Below are positions 41,974-50,126 of a stretch of 64,000 nucleotides of DNA, in pieces. Made by a program: the position numbers and the translations under genes. Numbering within the stretch: the first letter of the stretch is position 1; every line of letters starts with the position of its first letter. Source of the DNA: G963674665 sp963674665 (GTDB taxonomy: Bacteria; Desulfobacterota; Desulfovibrionia; Desulfovibrionales; Desulfovibrionaceae); NCBI GenBank assembly GCA_963674665.2, contig CAXXPL010000001.1, positions 558,001 through 622,000 on the forward strand, in the 5' to 3' direction. Under the pieces are notes generated by a model that worked only from the letters and a program-made list of their open reading frames with translations, searched no databases and had not been told where the DNA came from.

Positions 41974-42801
41974 ATGACTATTACCTGGGAGCAGGCCTGT
42001 GCCCGCCTGGACAAGGCGGAGGGCCTCCTGAACAAGACAGGGCCGGTTCGGCTCGAAGGTCCGTTCCATGTTGGAATCGATCTGGGCACTGCGGATGTGG
42101 TGCTCATGGTCCTGGACCGGAAGGGCGAACCAGTGGCCTGCTTCCTGGAATGGGCAGAGGTAGTCAGGGACGGGGTGGTGGTCGACTTTGTCGGAGCCGT
42201 GGACATAGTTCGCAGTCTCCTCGAAAAAGCACAGAAGCGTATTGGCACCGACATCATGGGAGCCGCCACCTCCTTCCCTCCTGGCACTGACGCCAGGCTT
42301 TCCACCAATATCCTGGAAACCGCGGGTCTGGACGTTCTCGCGGTGGAAGACGAGCCCACCTGCGTGGCCAAGCTGTTCGACCTGGACAAGTCCGCCGTTG
42401 TCGACATCGGCGGCGGCACCACCGGCACCGCCGTGGTGCAGCAGGGCCAGGTCGTGTTCAGCGGCGACGAACCTAGCGGGGGGCGGCACATCACCCTGAT
42501 CATCTCCGGACACTTCGGCGTCTCCTGGGAGGAGGCGGAAAAGCGCAAGAGGCAGTACGAGAAGTACGGCATCCTGAATCTTGCGCGCCCCACCCTGCAG
42601 CGCATCAGCGACATCGTCGCCATGCACATCAAGGGTCACGAGGTGGAAAAGATCGTCCTCACCGGCGGTACCTGTTGCCTGCCCGGCATAGACACCGTCT
42701 TCAACAAGGAACTCGGTATTTCCGTGCAACTGCCGAGCCAGCCTCTCTTGCTCACCCCACTGGCCATTGCCTCGCTAGTAGCGGGCAAGGCTCAGCCCTG
42801 A
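41974..42801 (+). CDS. EutJ-like actin/Hsp70-fold protein
   Basis: 275 residues from ATG 41974. ASKHA ATPase motifs: phosphate 1 GPFHVGIDLGTADVVLMVLD, phosphate 2 SAVVDIGGGTTGTAVVQQGQ, adenosine EKIVLTGGTCCLPGIDTVF. EutJ-type proteins occur in microcompartment operons as presumed chaperones or reactivation factors; their precise role is not established. It is the last gene of the shell operon; the start lies 2 bases after the aldehyde dehydrogenase stop. Confidence 0.93.
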   Translation: MTITWEQACARLDKAEGLLNKTGPVRLEGPFHVGIDLGTADVVLMVLDRKGEPVACFLEWAEVVRDGVVVDFVGAVDIVRSLLEKAQKRIGTDIMGAATSFPPGTDARLSTNILETAGLDVLAVEDEPTCVAKLFDLDKSAVVDIGGGTTGTAVVQQGQVVFSGDEPSGGRHITLIISGHFGVSWEEAEKRKRQYEKYGILNLARPTLQRISDIVAMHIKGHEVEKIVLTGGTCCLPGIDTVFNKELGISVQLPSQPLLLTPLAIASLVAGKAQP

Positions 42802-42833
42802 TCCTGTTCATTTTTTGAAACTAATATGCTAAC

Positions 42834-42866
42834 ATATTTGTGAAAATCCGAAAATATTTGTGAAAA
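42834..42866 (+). promoter_or_regulatory. Direct repeat upstream of hdrC
   Basis: ATATTTGTGAAAA occurs at 42834-42846 and again at 42854-42866, exactly 20 bases apart, on the same face of the helix. Each contains TTGTGA, a half-site used by Rex and by CRP/FNR-type regulators. It lies 140-175 bases upstream of hdrC in an AT-rich gap. A redox (NADH) regulator would suit a NADH-oxidising operon, but this is inference. Confidence 0.45.
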
Positions 42867-43007
42867 AAGGTACATGGCGGAAATAGAGGGCATATTTTGG
42901 ATTTACTTGAAAGCGTGTTGCGAGGGGAACCCCGTGTCACAGGGTGCCTCCTGGAAAACAATAAAATTACCAGGGAAACACACCAAAAATCCGGACGGTG
43001 ATAGATC

Positions 43008-43571
43008 ATGAACAACGCAGCAACACTTCAGCTGGGTGACATGGACAAGGAGTTCATGAACACCCTCAAGGAGCGCTCCGGGCAGAATCCGGTGCGCTGC
43101 ATCCAGTGCGGCAAATGCACGGCCGGTTGCCCGGCCTCCTTCGCCTACGATTACAGCGTCAGTCAAATCATGCGCCTAGCCCAGGAAGGGCGCAAGGAGG
43201 AGCTCCTCTCCTGCAGATCCATCTGGCTCTGTCTGTCCTGTCATACCTGTTCCACCCGCTGCCCCATGGAGATCGATGTGGCCGCAGTGCTGGAGACCCT
43301 GCGGCACATGGCGCTGGAGCAGGGCAGGGTGACGGTGAAGAACGTCAACAAATTCCACCAGTCCTTCCTGGATTCCGCCACCAAGCACGGACGAATCCAT
43401 GAACTGGGGATCATGCTCGACTACATGCGGCGCTCCGGAAAGGTGTTCACCGACATCGACCTCGGGCCCAAGATCCTCGGACTGCGCAAACTTTCGTTCC
43501 AGGCCCACAACATCAAGGGCAAGGAAGAGGTTCAGGCCATAGTGAAACGTTTCGAAGCGAAACATCCTTAA
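43008..43571 (+). CDS. hdrC: HdrC, heterodisulfide-reductase-like Fe-S subunit of the Flx-Hdr complex
   Basis: 187 residues with two [4Fe-4S] motifs (CIQCGKCTAGCP at about 31-42 and CLSCHTCSTRCP at about 75-86), the HdrC layout, followed by a helical C-terminal part. It relays electrons between HdrA and the catalytic HdrB. First gene of a seven-gene cluster (hdrCBA-flxDCBA) starting about 200 bases after the microcompartment operon, in the same direction. Confidence 0.9.
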   Translation: MNNAATLQLGDMDKEFMNTLKERSGQNPVRCIQCGKCTAGCPASFAYDYSVSQIMRLAQEGRKEELLSCRSIWLCLSCHTCSTRCPMEIDVAAVLETLRHMALEQGRVTVKNVNKFHQSFLDSATKHGRIHELGIMLDYMRRSGKVFTDIDLGPKILGLRKLSFQAHNIKGKEEVQAIVKRFEAKHP

Positions 43572-43600
43572 CGTGTGAATGACGGAATTTTGAGAGCTGC

Positions 43601-44524
43601 ATGATGAACGGAAATACTCCATACGCTTATTATCCGGGGCTGCTCCCAAGTCGGGACCGCGCGTGGAATACGACATGTCCTCCAGGGCCGTGTGCGAGGC
43701 TCTGGGGCTGGAGTTGCGGGAAGTGGAGGACTGGAGCTGCTGCGGTTCCTCCCCGGCGCACAGCCGGAGCACCGACCTGCTCGCCGCCCTGGCGGCCCGC
43801 AACGTGAAGCAGGCAATGAACATGGGTCTCGAGAGCATGGTCACCCCGTGCCCCAGCTGTCTGCAGGCCCTCAAAACCGCGGGTGGTCTACGCTGCGGAC
43901 GAGGAAAAGCGCCAGGTGCTGACAGAGCTGTGCGGCACGCCCATCGAGGGTGGACTGCCGGCTCGCTCCCTGCTGGAGATGATCCATCAGGACCTTGGCG
44001 TGGATGCCGTTCGTGAGCGCGTGAGCGCCCCCCTAAAGGGGCTGCGCGTCGCTCCCTACTACGGGTGCCTGTTGACCCGTCCGGCCCGGCTCATGGGCTT
44101 TGACAGCGTCGAGAACCCGGTATCCATGGACGAGCTGATGGTGGCCGCGGGTGCCGAGGTGGTGGATTTCCCCTTCAAGGTCGAGTGCTGCGGCGCCAGT
44201 TACGGCGTGCCGCAGGGCGGGATGGTGCGGCGCCTCTCCGGCAGGATCCTGGAGATGGCCGCGCGTCAGGGCGCCAATGTCATAGTGGTGTGCTGCCCCA
44301 TGTGCCATCAGAACCTTGACTTGCGGCAGGGGCAGCTCGAGGCCGCGCCCGGCTCCCGACCCATGCCCGTGCTGTACTTCACCCAGGCCCTGGGCCTGGC
44401 CATGGGGATTGAACCCAAGAAGCTCGGCCTGGACAAGCATGCCGTGAGCACCGCCGCCATCGTGCGCGCCGCCACGCTGCCTCCGCAGGAACAGGCGCCG
44501 GCCACGCAGGGGAGGGTGTCATGA
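43601..44524 (+). pseudogene. hdrB: HdrB, catalytic CCG-domain subunit, with three apparent single-base insertions
   Basis: About 306 residues when repaired. Frame 1 gives NTPYAYYPG and then loses homology. Removing one G from the GGGG run near 43636 gives the canonical PGCSQVGTA; removing one C near 43658 gives VEYDMSSRAVCEALGLELRE; removing one G near 43881 joins CLQALKTA to VVYAADEEKRQVL. The rest contains WSCCGSSPAH, TPCPSCLQAL, APYYGCLLTRP, VECCGASYG and VVCCPMCHQNLD, the two cysteine-rich CCG domains that bind the non-cubane clusters. The three insertions sum to one codon. HdrB reduces the disulfide partner, probably DsrC. It overlaps hdrA by ATGA. Confidence 0.82.
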
Positions 44525-46491
44525 AAATAGGAGTTTTTGTCTGCCTTTGCGGCAGCAACATCGGCGCCACCGTGGACGTGGACAAGGTGGCCGAGATCGC
44601 GAAATCCTTTCCGGACGTGGTCTACGCAAAGGCCGAAATGTACACCTGTTCCGAGCCGGGGCAGGAGAATATTCGCAACGCGATCAAGGAACACGGCCTC
44701 ACCGGCGTGGTGGTGGCCTCCTGCTCCCCGAGGATGCACGAGAACACCTTTCGCCGCACCGTGGAGCGCGCCGGGTTGAACCCGTACCTTTTCGAGATGG
44801 CCAACATCCGCGAGCACGTCTCCTGGATCAGCCTGGACGTCAAGGCCAACACCCTCAAGGCCTCCGAGCTGGTGCGCGCGGCCGTGGAGAAACTGCGCTT
44901 CAACAGGGGCCTGACCCGCTCCCGCTTTGACGTGCGCAAGCGGGCCCTGGTCATCGGCGGTGGCGTGGCCGGCATCCAGGCGGCCCTGGACCTGGCCGAG
45001 GGAGGCCTGAAGGTTGTCATGGTCGAGCGCGAGCCCTCCATTGGCGGCAAGATGGCCAAGCTGGACAAGACCTTTCCCACGGTGGACTGCTCCACCTGCA
45101 TTCTCGGCCCTAAGATGGTGGATATCGCCCAGCACCCCAACATCACGCTGCACGCCTACTCCGAGGTGGACAGCGTGTCCGGGTACGTGGGCAACTTCTC
45201 GGTGACCGTGCGCAAGAAATCCCCCCACGTGGACTGGAACAAGTGCACGGGCTGCGGCCTGTGCATGGCCAAGTGCCCCAGCAAGAAGAACCCGGACCGG
45301 TTCAACGAGGGGCTGGGCAATACCAGCGCCATCAACATCCCGTTCCCCCAGGCCATCCCCAAGAAGGCCACCATCGACCCCGAGGTCTGCCTGCATCTGA
45401 CCAAGGGCAAGTGCGGCGTGTGCGCCAAGGTCTGCCCCACCGAGGCGGTGAACTTCGAGCTTCAGGACGAACTGATAGTTGAAGAGGTGGGCGCGGTCAT
45501 CGCGGCCTCGGGCTACGATACCTTCGATCCAGTGGTGTACGAGGAGTACGGCGCAGGCAAACTGCCCGACGTCATCACCTCGCTGCAGTACGAGCGCATG
45601 CTCAGCGCCTCGGGCCCCACTTCCGGGCACGTGAAACGCCCCTCGGACGGCAAGGAGCCCAAGACCGTGGTTTTCGTGCAGTGCGTGGGTTCCCGCGACC
45701 CCTCAAAGGGGCGGCCCTACTGCTCGGGATTCTGTTGCATGTACACGGCCAAACAGGCCGTTCTGACCAAGGATCACGTCAAGGACTCCGAAGTCATAGT
45801 CTTTTACATAGATATCCGCGCCCCCTTGAAGGGGTACGAGGAATTCATCGGCCGCGCCCGCGAGGAGTACGGCGTGCGTTATTGCCGAGGGCGTGTCTCG
45901 GGCATCTACCAGGCCGGTGACAAGATGATCGTGCGCGGCGCGGACACCCTCCTGGGCAGCCAGGTGGAGGTCGCGGCCGACTTGGTGGTTCTGGCCGTGG
46001 GCGGCGAACCCTCCAAGGGCGCCACCGATCTGGCCGAGAAGCTGCGCATCTCCACGGACCAGCACGGCTTCTTCATGGAAGGCCACCCCAAGCTGAGGCC
46101 CGTGGAGACCAACACCGCCGGTATCTTCCTGGCTGGCGCCTGCCAGGGGCTCAAGGACATCCCCACCGCTGTGGGGCAGGGCAGCGCCGCCGCGTCCAAG
46201 GCTCTGGTGCTGCTCTCCAAGGACAAGCTGGAATCCGATCCCCAGGTGGCGCGCGTGAACATCAAGCGCTGCATCGGGTGCGGTAAATGTGTCTCCGTGT
46301 GCCCCTTCCAGGCCATCAGGCTTGTGGATATTCGGGGGCAGCAGAAGGCCGAGGTGATCGAGACCGTGTGCCAGGGCTGTGGCGTGTGCAACGTTACCTG
46401 CCTGGACAAGGCCATTCAGCTCGATCATTTCACCGACGATCAAATACTTGCCGAGGTGAACTCATTATGTCGACAGTGGGTAACGAACTAA
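44521..46491 (+). CDS. hdrA: HdrA, FAD-binding electron-bifurcating subunit
   Basis: 656 residues. FAD site RALVIGGGVAGIQAALDLAE with EREPSIGGKMAKLDKTFPTV and the HdrA cysteine region VDCSTCILGPKM. Ferredoxin motifs CTGCGLCMAKCP and CGVCAKVCPTEAVNFE in the insert, and two more at the C-terminus (CIGCGKCVSVCPFQAIRL, CQGCGVCNVTCLDKA). HdrA splits electrons from the Flx module between ferredoxin and HdrBC. The reading frame is intact. Its end overlaps flxD by 25 bases. Confidence 0.95.
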   Translation: MKIGVFVCLCGSNIGATVDVDKVAEIAKSFPDVVYAKAEMYTCSEPGQENIRNAIKEHGLTGVVVASCSPRMHENTFRRTVERAGLNPYLFEMANIREHVSWISLDVKANTLKASELVRAAVEKLRFNRGLTRSRFDVRKRALVIGGGVAGIQAALDLAEGGLKVVMVEREPSIGGKMAKLDKTFPTVDCSTCILGPKMVDIAQHPNITLHAYSEVDSVSGYVGNFSVTVRKKSPHVDWNKCTGCGLCMAKCPSKKNPDRFNEGLGNTSAINIPFPQAIPKKATIDPEVCLHLTKGKCGVCAKVCPTEAVNFELQDELIVEEVGAVIAASGYDTFDPVVYEEYGAGKLPDVITSLQYERMLSASGPTSGHVKRPSDGKEPKTVVFVQCVGSRDPSKGRPYCSGFCCMYTAKQAVLTKDHVKDSEVIVFYIDIRAPLKGYEEFIGRAREEYGVRYCRGRVSGIYQAGDKMIVRGADTLLGSQVEVAADLVVLAVGGEPSKGATDLAEKLRISTDQHGFFMEGHPKLRPVETNTAGIFLAGACQGLKDIPTAVGQGSAAASKALVLLSKDKLESDPQVARVNIKRCIGCGKCVSVCPFQAIRLVDIRGQQKAEVIETVCQGCGVCNVTCLDKAIQLDHFTDDQILAEVNSLCRQWVTN

Positions 46492-46937
46492 AGATAATAG
46501 GTTTTCTGTGCAACTGGTGCTCCTATGGGGGCGCGGACACAGCTGGTGTCGCCCGCTTCAAGCAGCCCACGGACCTGCGCATCATCCGCCTGCCCTGTAC
46601 AGGGCGCATGGACCCGCTGTTCGTGCTCAAGGCGTTGCTGGGCGGGGCGGACGGCGTGCTGGTCTCCGGTTGCCACCCCTTTGACTGCCATTACACGTCC
46701 GGCAACTTCATGGCCCGGCGTCGCCTGGAAGTGATGCAGCGGTTCCTGCCCGTGCTGGGCATCGACCCCCGCCGCTTCGCCTATACCTGGGTGTCCGCGG
46801 CCGAGGGCGCCAAATGGCAGGCCGTGGTGACCGGTTTCACCGAAACTATTCACGAACTTGGTCCCGCGCCGCGTGTGGTGAATCCCGACGACGCGCCCAT
46901 GCGTTTCAAGGAAGGTATGGAAATATGGCCGACATAG
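46467..46937 (+). CDS. flxD: FlxD, MvhD-like [2Fe-2S] electron-transfer subunit
   Basis: 156 residues from ATG 46467. FLCNWCSYGGADTAGVARF, RLPCTGRMDPLFVLKALLGG and VSGCHPFDCHYTSGNFMARR are diagnostic of the MvhD/FlpD family, which docks electron donors onto HdrA. Length is normal for the family. Overlaps both neighbours (25 bases with hdrA, 13 with flxC), so expression is tightly coupled. Confidence 0.92.
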   Translation: MSTVGNELKIIGFLCNWCSYGGADTAGVARFKQPTDLRIIRLPCTGRMDPLFVLKALLGGADGVLVSGCHPFDCHYTSGNFMARRRLEVMQRFLPVLGIDPRRFAYTWVSAAEGAKWQAVVTGFTETIHELGPAPRVVNPDDAPMRFKEGMEIWPT

Positions 46938-47884
46938 AAGCATTGAAACAAACGGTACGTGAAGTCCTGCCACGGGTGGACGTGGTGCTCGGCTGGAAGC
47001 GGGGGTACGACTCCCTGCGCGCCGCGCCCTTGTTCATGCGCACAGAGGAGGACGTGGAAGAGCTGATCTGGGACAGGACCTGCGTGCAGAACCTGGCCAC
47101 CTTTCTTCCCAGGGAGAAGGGCTCCAGAATCGGCATTATAGTGAAGGGCTGCGACAGCCGTTCGGTCATCGAGCTGCTGCAGGAAAAGCTCGTGGATCGC
47201 GAGGATCTCGTTATCATCGGGTTGTCCTGCGACGGTATCATCAGCCTGGCCAAGCTCAAGCGCGAGGTGGACGTGGACCGTCTGGAGTCCGCGGACGTGG
47301 CCAATGGCGACGTGGAAGTGACCGTTGCCGGGGAAACCAGGAAGTTCCCCCTGGCCGAGGTCATCCCGGACAAGTGCCTGTCCTGCAAGTATCCCAACGC
47401 GCTGATCTTCGACCACTTCGTGGGCGACCCCATCGAAACGCCCTCGCCGCGTCAGGATCAGTACGCCCGCATAGACGCCTTTGAGAAGCGTTCCCTGGAG
47501 GAGCGGTTCGAGTTCTGGAAGCGGGAGATGAACCGCTGCATCCGCTGCTACGCCTGCCGCAACGCCTGCCCCCTGTGCGTGTGCAGGGACTTCTGCCTGG
47601 CTGAATCCAGGCAGCCGCACTACCAGTCCCAGGAAAGCGACGTGATGCAGAAGTGGTTCTTCCAGATGATTCACGCCAGCCATCTGGCCGGTAGATGCAC
47701 CGAGTGCGGCGAGTGCGAGCGCGCCTGCCCCATGGGTATTCCGGTGCTGCTGTTCAAGAAGAAGTTCGGCCAGATCACGCTGGAGGTCTTCAACTACGAG
47801 GCCGGTGTGGACACTTCGGCTGTTCCCCCGTTGCAGACGTTCCAGGCGGAGGAGGAAAACATCGTGGAAAAGGAATGGTTGTGA
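46925..47884 (+). CDS. flxC: FlxC, iron-sulfur subunit of the Flx NADH dehydrogenase module
   Basis: 319 residues from ATG 46925. N-terminal coenzyme F420 hydrogenase-beta-like part (IGIIVKGCDSRSVIELLQEK, VIIGLSCDGI) with CLSCKYPNALIFDHFVG, then two [4Fe-4S] motifs near 212-225 (CIRCYACRNACPLC) and 265-276 (CTECGECERACP). It transfers electrons between the flavin subunit and FlxD/HdrA. TGATG junction with flxB. Confidence 0.85.
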   Translation: MADIEALKQTVREVLPRVDVVLGWKRGYDSLRAAPLFMRTEEDVEELIWDRTCVQNLATFLPREKGSRIGIIVKGCDSRSVIELLQEKLVDREDLVIIGLSCDGIISLAKLKREVDVDRLESADVANGDVEVTVAGETRKFPLAEVIPDKCLSCKYPNALIFDHFVGDPIETPSPRQDQYARIDAFEKRSLEERFEFWKREMNRCIRCYACRNACPLCVCRDFCLAESRQPHYQSQESDVMQKWFFQMIHASHLAGRCTECGECERACPMGIPVLLFKKKFGQITLEVFNYEAGVDTSAVPPLQTFQAEEENIVEKEWL

Positions 47885-48951
47885 TGACTACACGCTATTT
47901 TCTATCCCTGGAAAACAACGGCTGCATCGAGTCCTGGCTGACCCGCATGTCCGAGCGGATGCGCGTCATGACCCCGGTGCAGGAAGGCATCTCCTCGGTG
48001 TTCCGCGACCACGCGCCCGGCGCCTGCTTCAGGTGCGGCGACAAGGCAGCCGCGGGCCCCAAGTCAGTGGTCTTCCCCCAGACCGAGTATCTGCTGCGCT
48101 TCAAGGCCGAGCGTACCGCCACTGTCGGGGGGCACAGGAAGCTGGAAGTGGAGCAGGTGCTGCCCGACGAGGACGTGCTGCTCTTTGGTGCCAATCCCTG
48201 CGGCGCGCGGGGCCTGGAGCTCATCGACAAGGTGTTCCTCGAGGGGAACTACAAGGACCCCTACTACAAGGCCAGGCGGGAGCGGACCATCATCGCCTCC
48301 ATCGCCTGCGAGTCCCCGGGCAAGGTATGCTTCTGCAACTGGCTCGGCGGGGGACCCGACGATACACGGGGTTCCGACCTTCTGTTCACGGAGATCTCTG
48401 ACGGGTACCTGGTCACACCGGTGACGGAGCGGGGCGAAGGCTGCCTCGCCGACACGCTCAAGAAGGCCACCGAGGCGCAGATCAAGGAGGCCGAGGAGCG
48501 CATGGAAAAGGCCAGGGCCTCCCTGGGCCCGGCGCCGGATCTGGAGAATTGCCAGGAGCGTCTGAAGTCCATCTTCAAGGACATGGATTTCTGGCGCAAG
48601 ATCTCGGACAGCTGCATCCATTGCGGCGCCTGCACCTACTACTGCCCCACATGCTATTGCTTCAACATCACGGACGAGGCGTCCGGCCTGGCCGGAGAGC
48701 GGATCCGCTCCTGGGATTCGTGCATGTTCCCGTCCTATACTCTGGAGGCCAGCGGCCACAATCCCAGGTCCACGCGGGCGCATCGCTGGCGCAACCGGCT
48801 GATGCACAAGTTCAGCTTCTACCCGGAGCTGTATAATGAGTTCTCCTGCACCGGCTGCGGCCGTTGCATCAGGCTCTGCCCCCAGGGCGTGGACATCCGC
48901 GAGATACTGCTCAAGGCCATGGAAAAATCCACGGAGGCCCAAGGTGATTGA
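47884..48951 (+). CDS. flxB: FlxB, iron-sulfur subunit of the Flx NADH dehydrogenase module
   Basis: 355 residues from ATG 47884, which overlaps the flxC stop by one base. N-terminal part resembles hydrogenase/sulfite-reductase 4Fe-4S subunits (VLLFGANPCGARGLELIDKV, VFLEGNYKDPYYKARRERTI), followed by SCIHCGACTYYCPTCYCFNI and CTGCGRCIRLCPQGVDIREI ferredoxin motifs. Paired with FlxA it takes electrons from NADH. Ends inside the flxA start region (8-base overlap). Confidence 0.85.
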   Translation: MTTRYFLSLENNGCIESWLTRMSERMRVMTPVQEGISSVFRDHAPGACFRCGDKAAAGPKSVVFPQTEYLLRFKAERTATVGGHRKLEVEQVLPDEDVLLFGANPCGARGLELIDKVFLEGNYKDPYYKARRERTIIASIACESPGKVCFCNWLGGGPDDTRGSDLLFTEISDGYLVTPVTERGEGCLADTLKKATEAQIKEAEERMEKARASLGPAPDLENCQERLKSIFKDMDFWRKISDSCIHCGACTYYCPTCYCFNITDEASGLAGERIRSWDSCMFPSYTLEASGHNPRSTRAHRWRNRLMHKFSFYPELYNEFSCTGCGRCIRLCPQGVDIREILLKAMEKSTEAQGD

Positions 48952-49780
48952 TCTCAACAACCCCTATATGCCCGAAATGGCAACCATTTTCGATGTGGTG
49001 GAAGAGACGTCCCAGATCAAGACGTTCCGCGTGATACTGGACAACCCGGAACGCATGAAGAACTTCACCTTCATGCCCGGACAGGTTGCTCAGCTCTCCG
49101 TGTTCGGCACCGGTGAATCCACCTTTGTCATCAATTCCCCGCCAACCCGCATGGACTACCTGCAGTTCAGCGTGATGAAGACCGGCGAGGTCACCAATCA
49201 GTTGCACACCCTGTCCGTGGGCGATCACGTGGGCGTGCGCGGTCCCTTGGGCAATCACTTCCCGGTGGACTACATGAAGGGCAAGGACATAGTGTTCATT
49301 GCTGGCGGTATCGGCATCGCTCCTCTGCGTACATTGATCCTGTACGCCCTGGACAACCGGGACGACTACGGCAAGCTCACAGTGCTGTATGGCAGCCGCT
49401 CCCCCGAGGACTTCTGTTACAAGGAGGACATGGAGGAGTGGAGCAATATGCCGGGCATCGAACTGATCCAGACCGTTGACTCCGAGTGCCAGGCCTGGAG
49501 CGGCTGTGTGGGCCTGGTGCCGCACGTGCTCAAGGACATCAACCCCTCGCCCGAGAACTCGGTGGCCGTGACCTGCGGCCCCCCGATCATGATCAAGTTT
49601 ACGGTGCAGGCCCTGGCCGAACTGGGCTACGCGCCCGAGGATATCGTTACCACGCTTGAGCGCCGCATGAAGTGCGGCATCGGGCTCTGCGGCCGCTGCA
49701 ACATCGGCTCGAAATTCGTGTGCAAGGATGGTCCCGTGTTCACCAAGGCGGAGATGGACGCGCTGCCAATGGATTTTTGA
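48944..49780 (+). CDS. flxA: FlxA, FAD/NAD(P)H-binding oxidoreductase subunit
   Basis: 278 residues from GTG 48944, chosen because GGAGG lies 6 bases upstream; an ATG at 48968 is the alternative. Ferredoxin-reductase fold: FAD region FMPGQVAQLSVFGTGESTFV and VGVRGPLGNHFPVDYM, NAD region FIAGGIGIAPLRTLILYALD, and a C-terminal [2Fe-2S] motif (CGIGLCGRCNIGSKFVC) as in PyrK-type proteins. In D. vulgaris the FlxABCD-HdrABC set is an NADH dehydrogenase/heterodisulfide reductase tied to ethanol metabolism. Here it follows an acetaldehyde-oxidising microcompartment operon. Confidence 0.92.
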   Translation: MIDLNNPYMPEMATIFDVVEETSQIKTFRVILDNPERMKNFTFMPGQVAQLSVFGTGESTFVINSPPTRMDYLQFSVMKTGEVTNQLHTLSVGDHVGVRGPLGNHFPVDYMKGKDIVFIAGGIGIAPLRTLILYALDNRDDYGKLTVLYGSRSPEDFCYKEDMEEWSNMPGIELIQTVDSECQAWSGCVGLVPHVLKDINPSPENSVAVTCGPPIMIKFTVQALAELGYAPEDIVTTLERRMKCGIGLCGRCNIGSKFVCKDGPVFTKAEMDALPMDF

Positions 49781-50126
49781 CGTCAATAGTCTGAAATACG
49801 TTGTACGAATGATCATTCGATACGGCCGCCTCATGAATTGTGCGCTTCCGCGCAAGTATGGGGCGGCCGTTTGTTTACGTGCATGAAACGCTTCTGTGAA
49901 ACGGGAAACAATATTGAATCAGTATTTGGACTATGCGTTTGAACAGTTGGTATCCATGATGTTTTTACAGTCTTGACGCTGCGGTTAACTTCCTGTCATA
50001 AATAAAAGTTTTTCTTAGGTTGCATAGCTGGTCGGACCAATGTAGGGATTTATTAAAATAGGGGGGATAAAAAGAGATAAGAGTCAGGGGACGGCTGGTT
50101 TTCTGTATTCTGTCGGGAGGATTTAA
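49781..50126. other. Intergenic region, 346 bases
   Basis: Holds the flxA terminator (49822-49876) and the AT-rich promoter region of the chemoreceptor gene. No clear sigma-54 or sigma-28 element was found. GTCGGGAGG just before the ATG is the chemoreceptor ribosome site. Confidence 0.6.
49822..49876 (+). terminator. Terminator of the hdr-flx operon
   Basis: ACGGCCGCC and GGGCGGCCGT are the outer arms of a long hairpin with CAT/ATG continuing the stem and an inner TGCGC/GCGCA stem; TTTGTTT follows. Confidence 0.7.
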
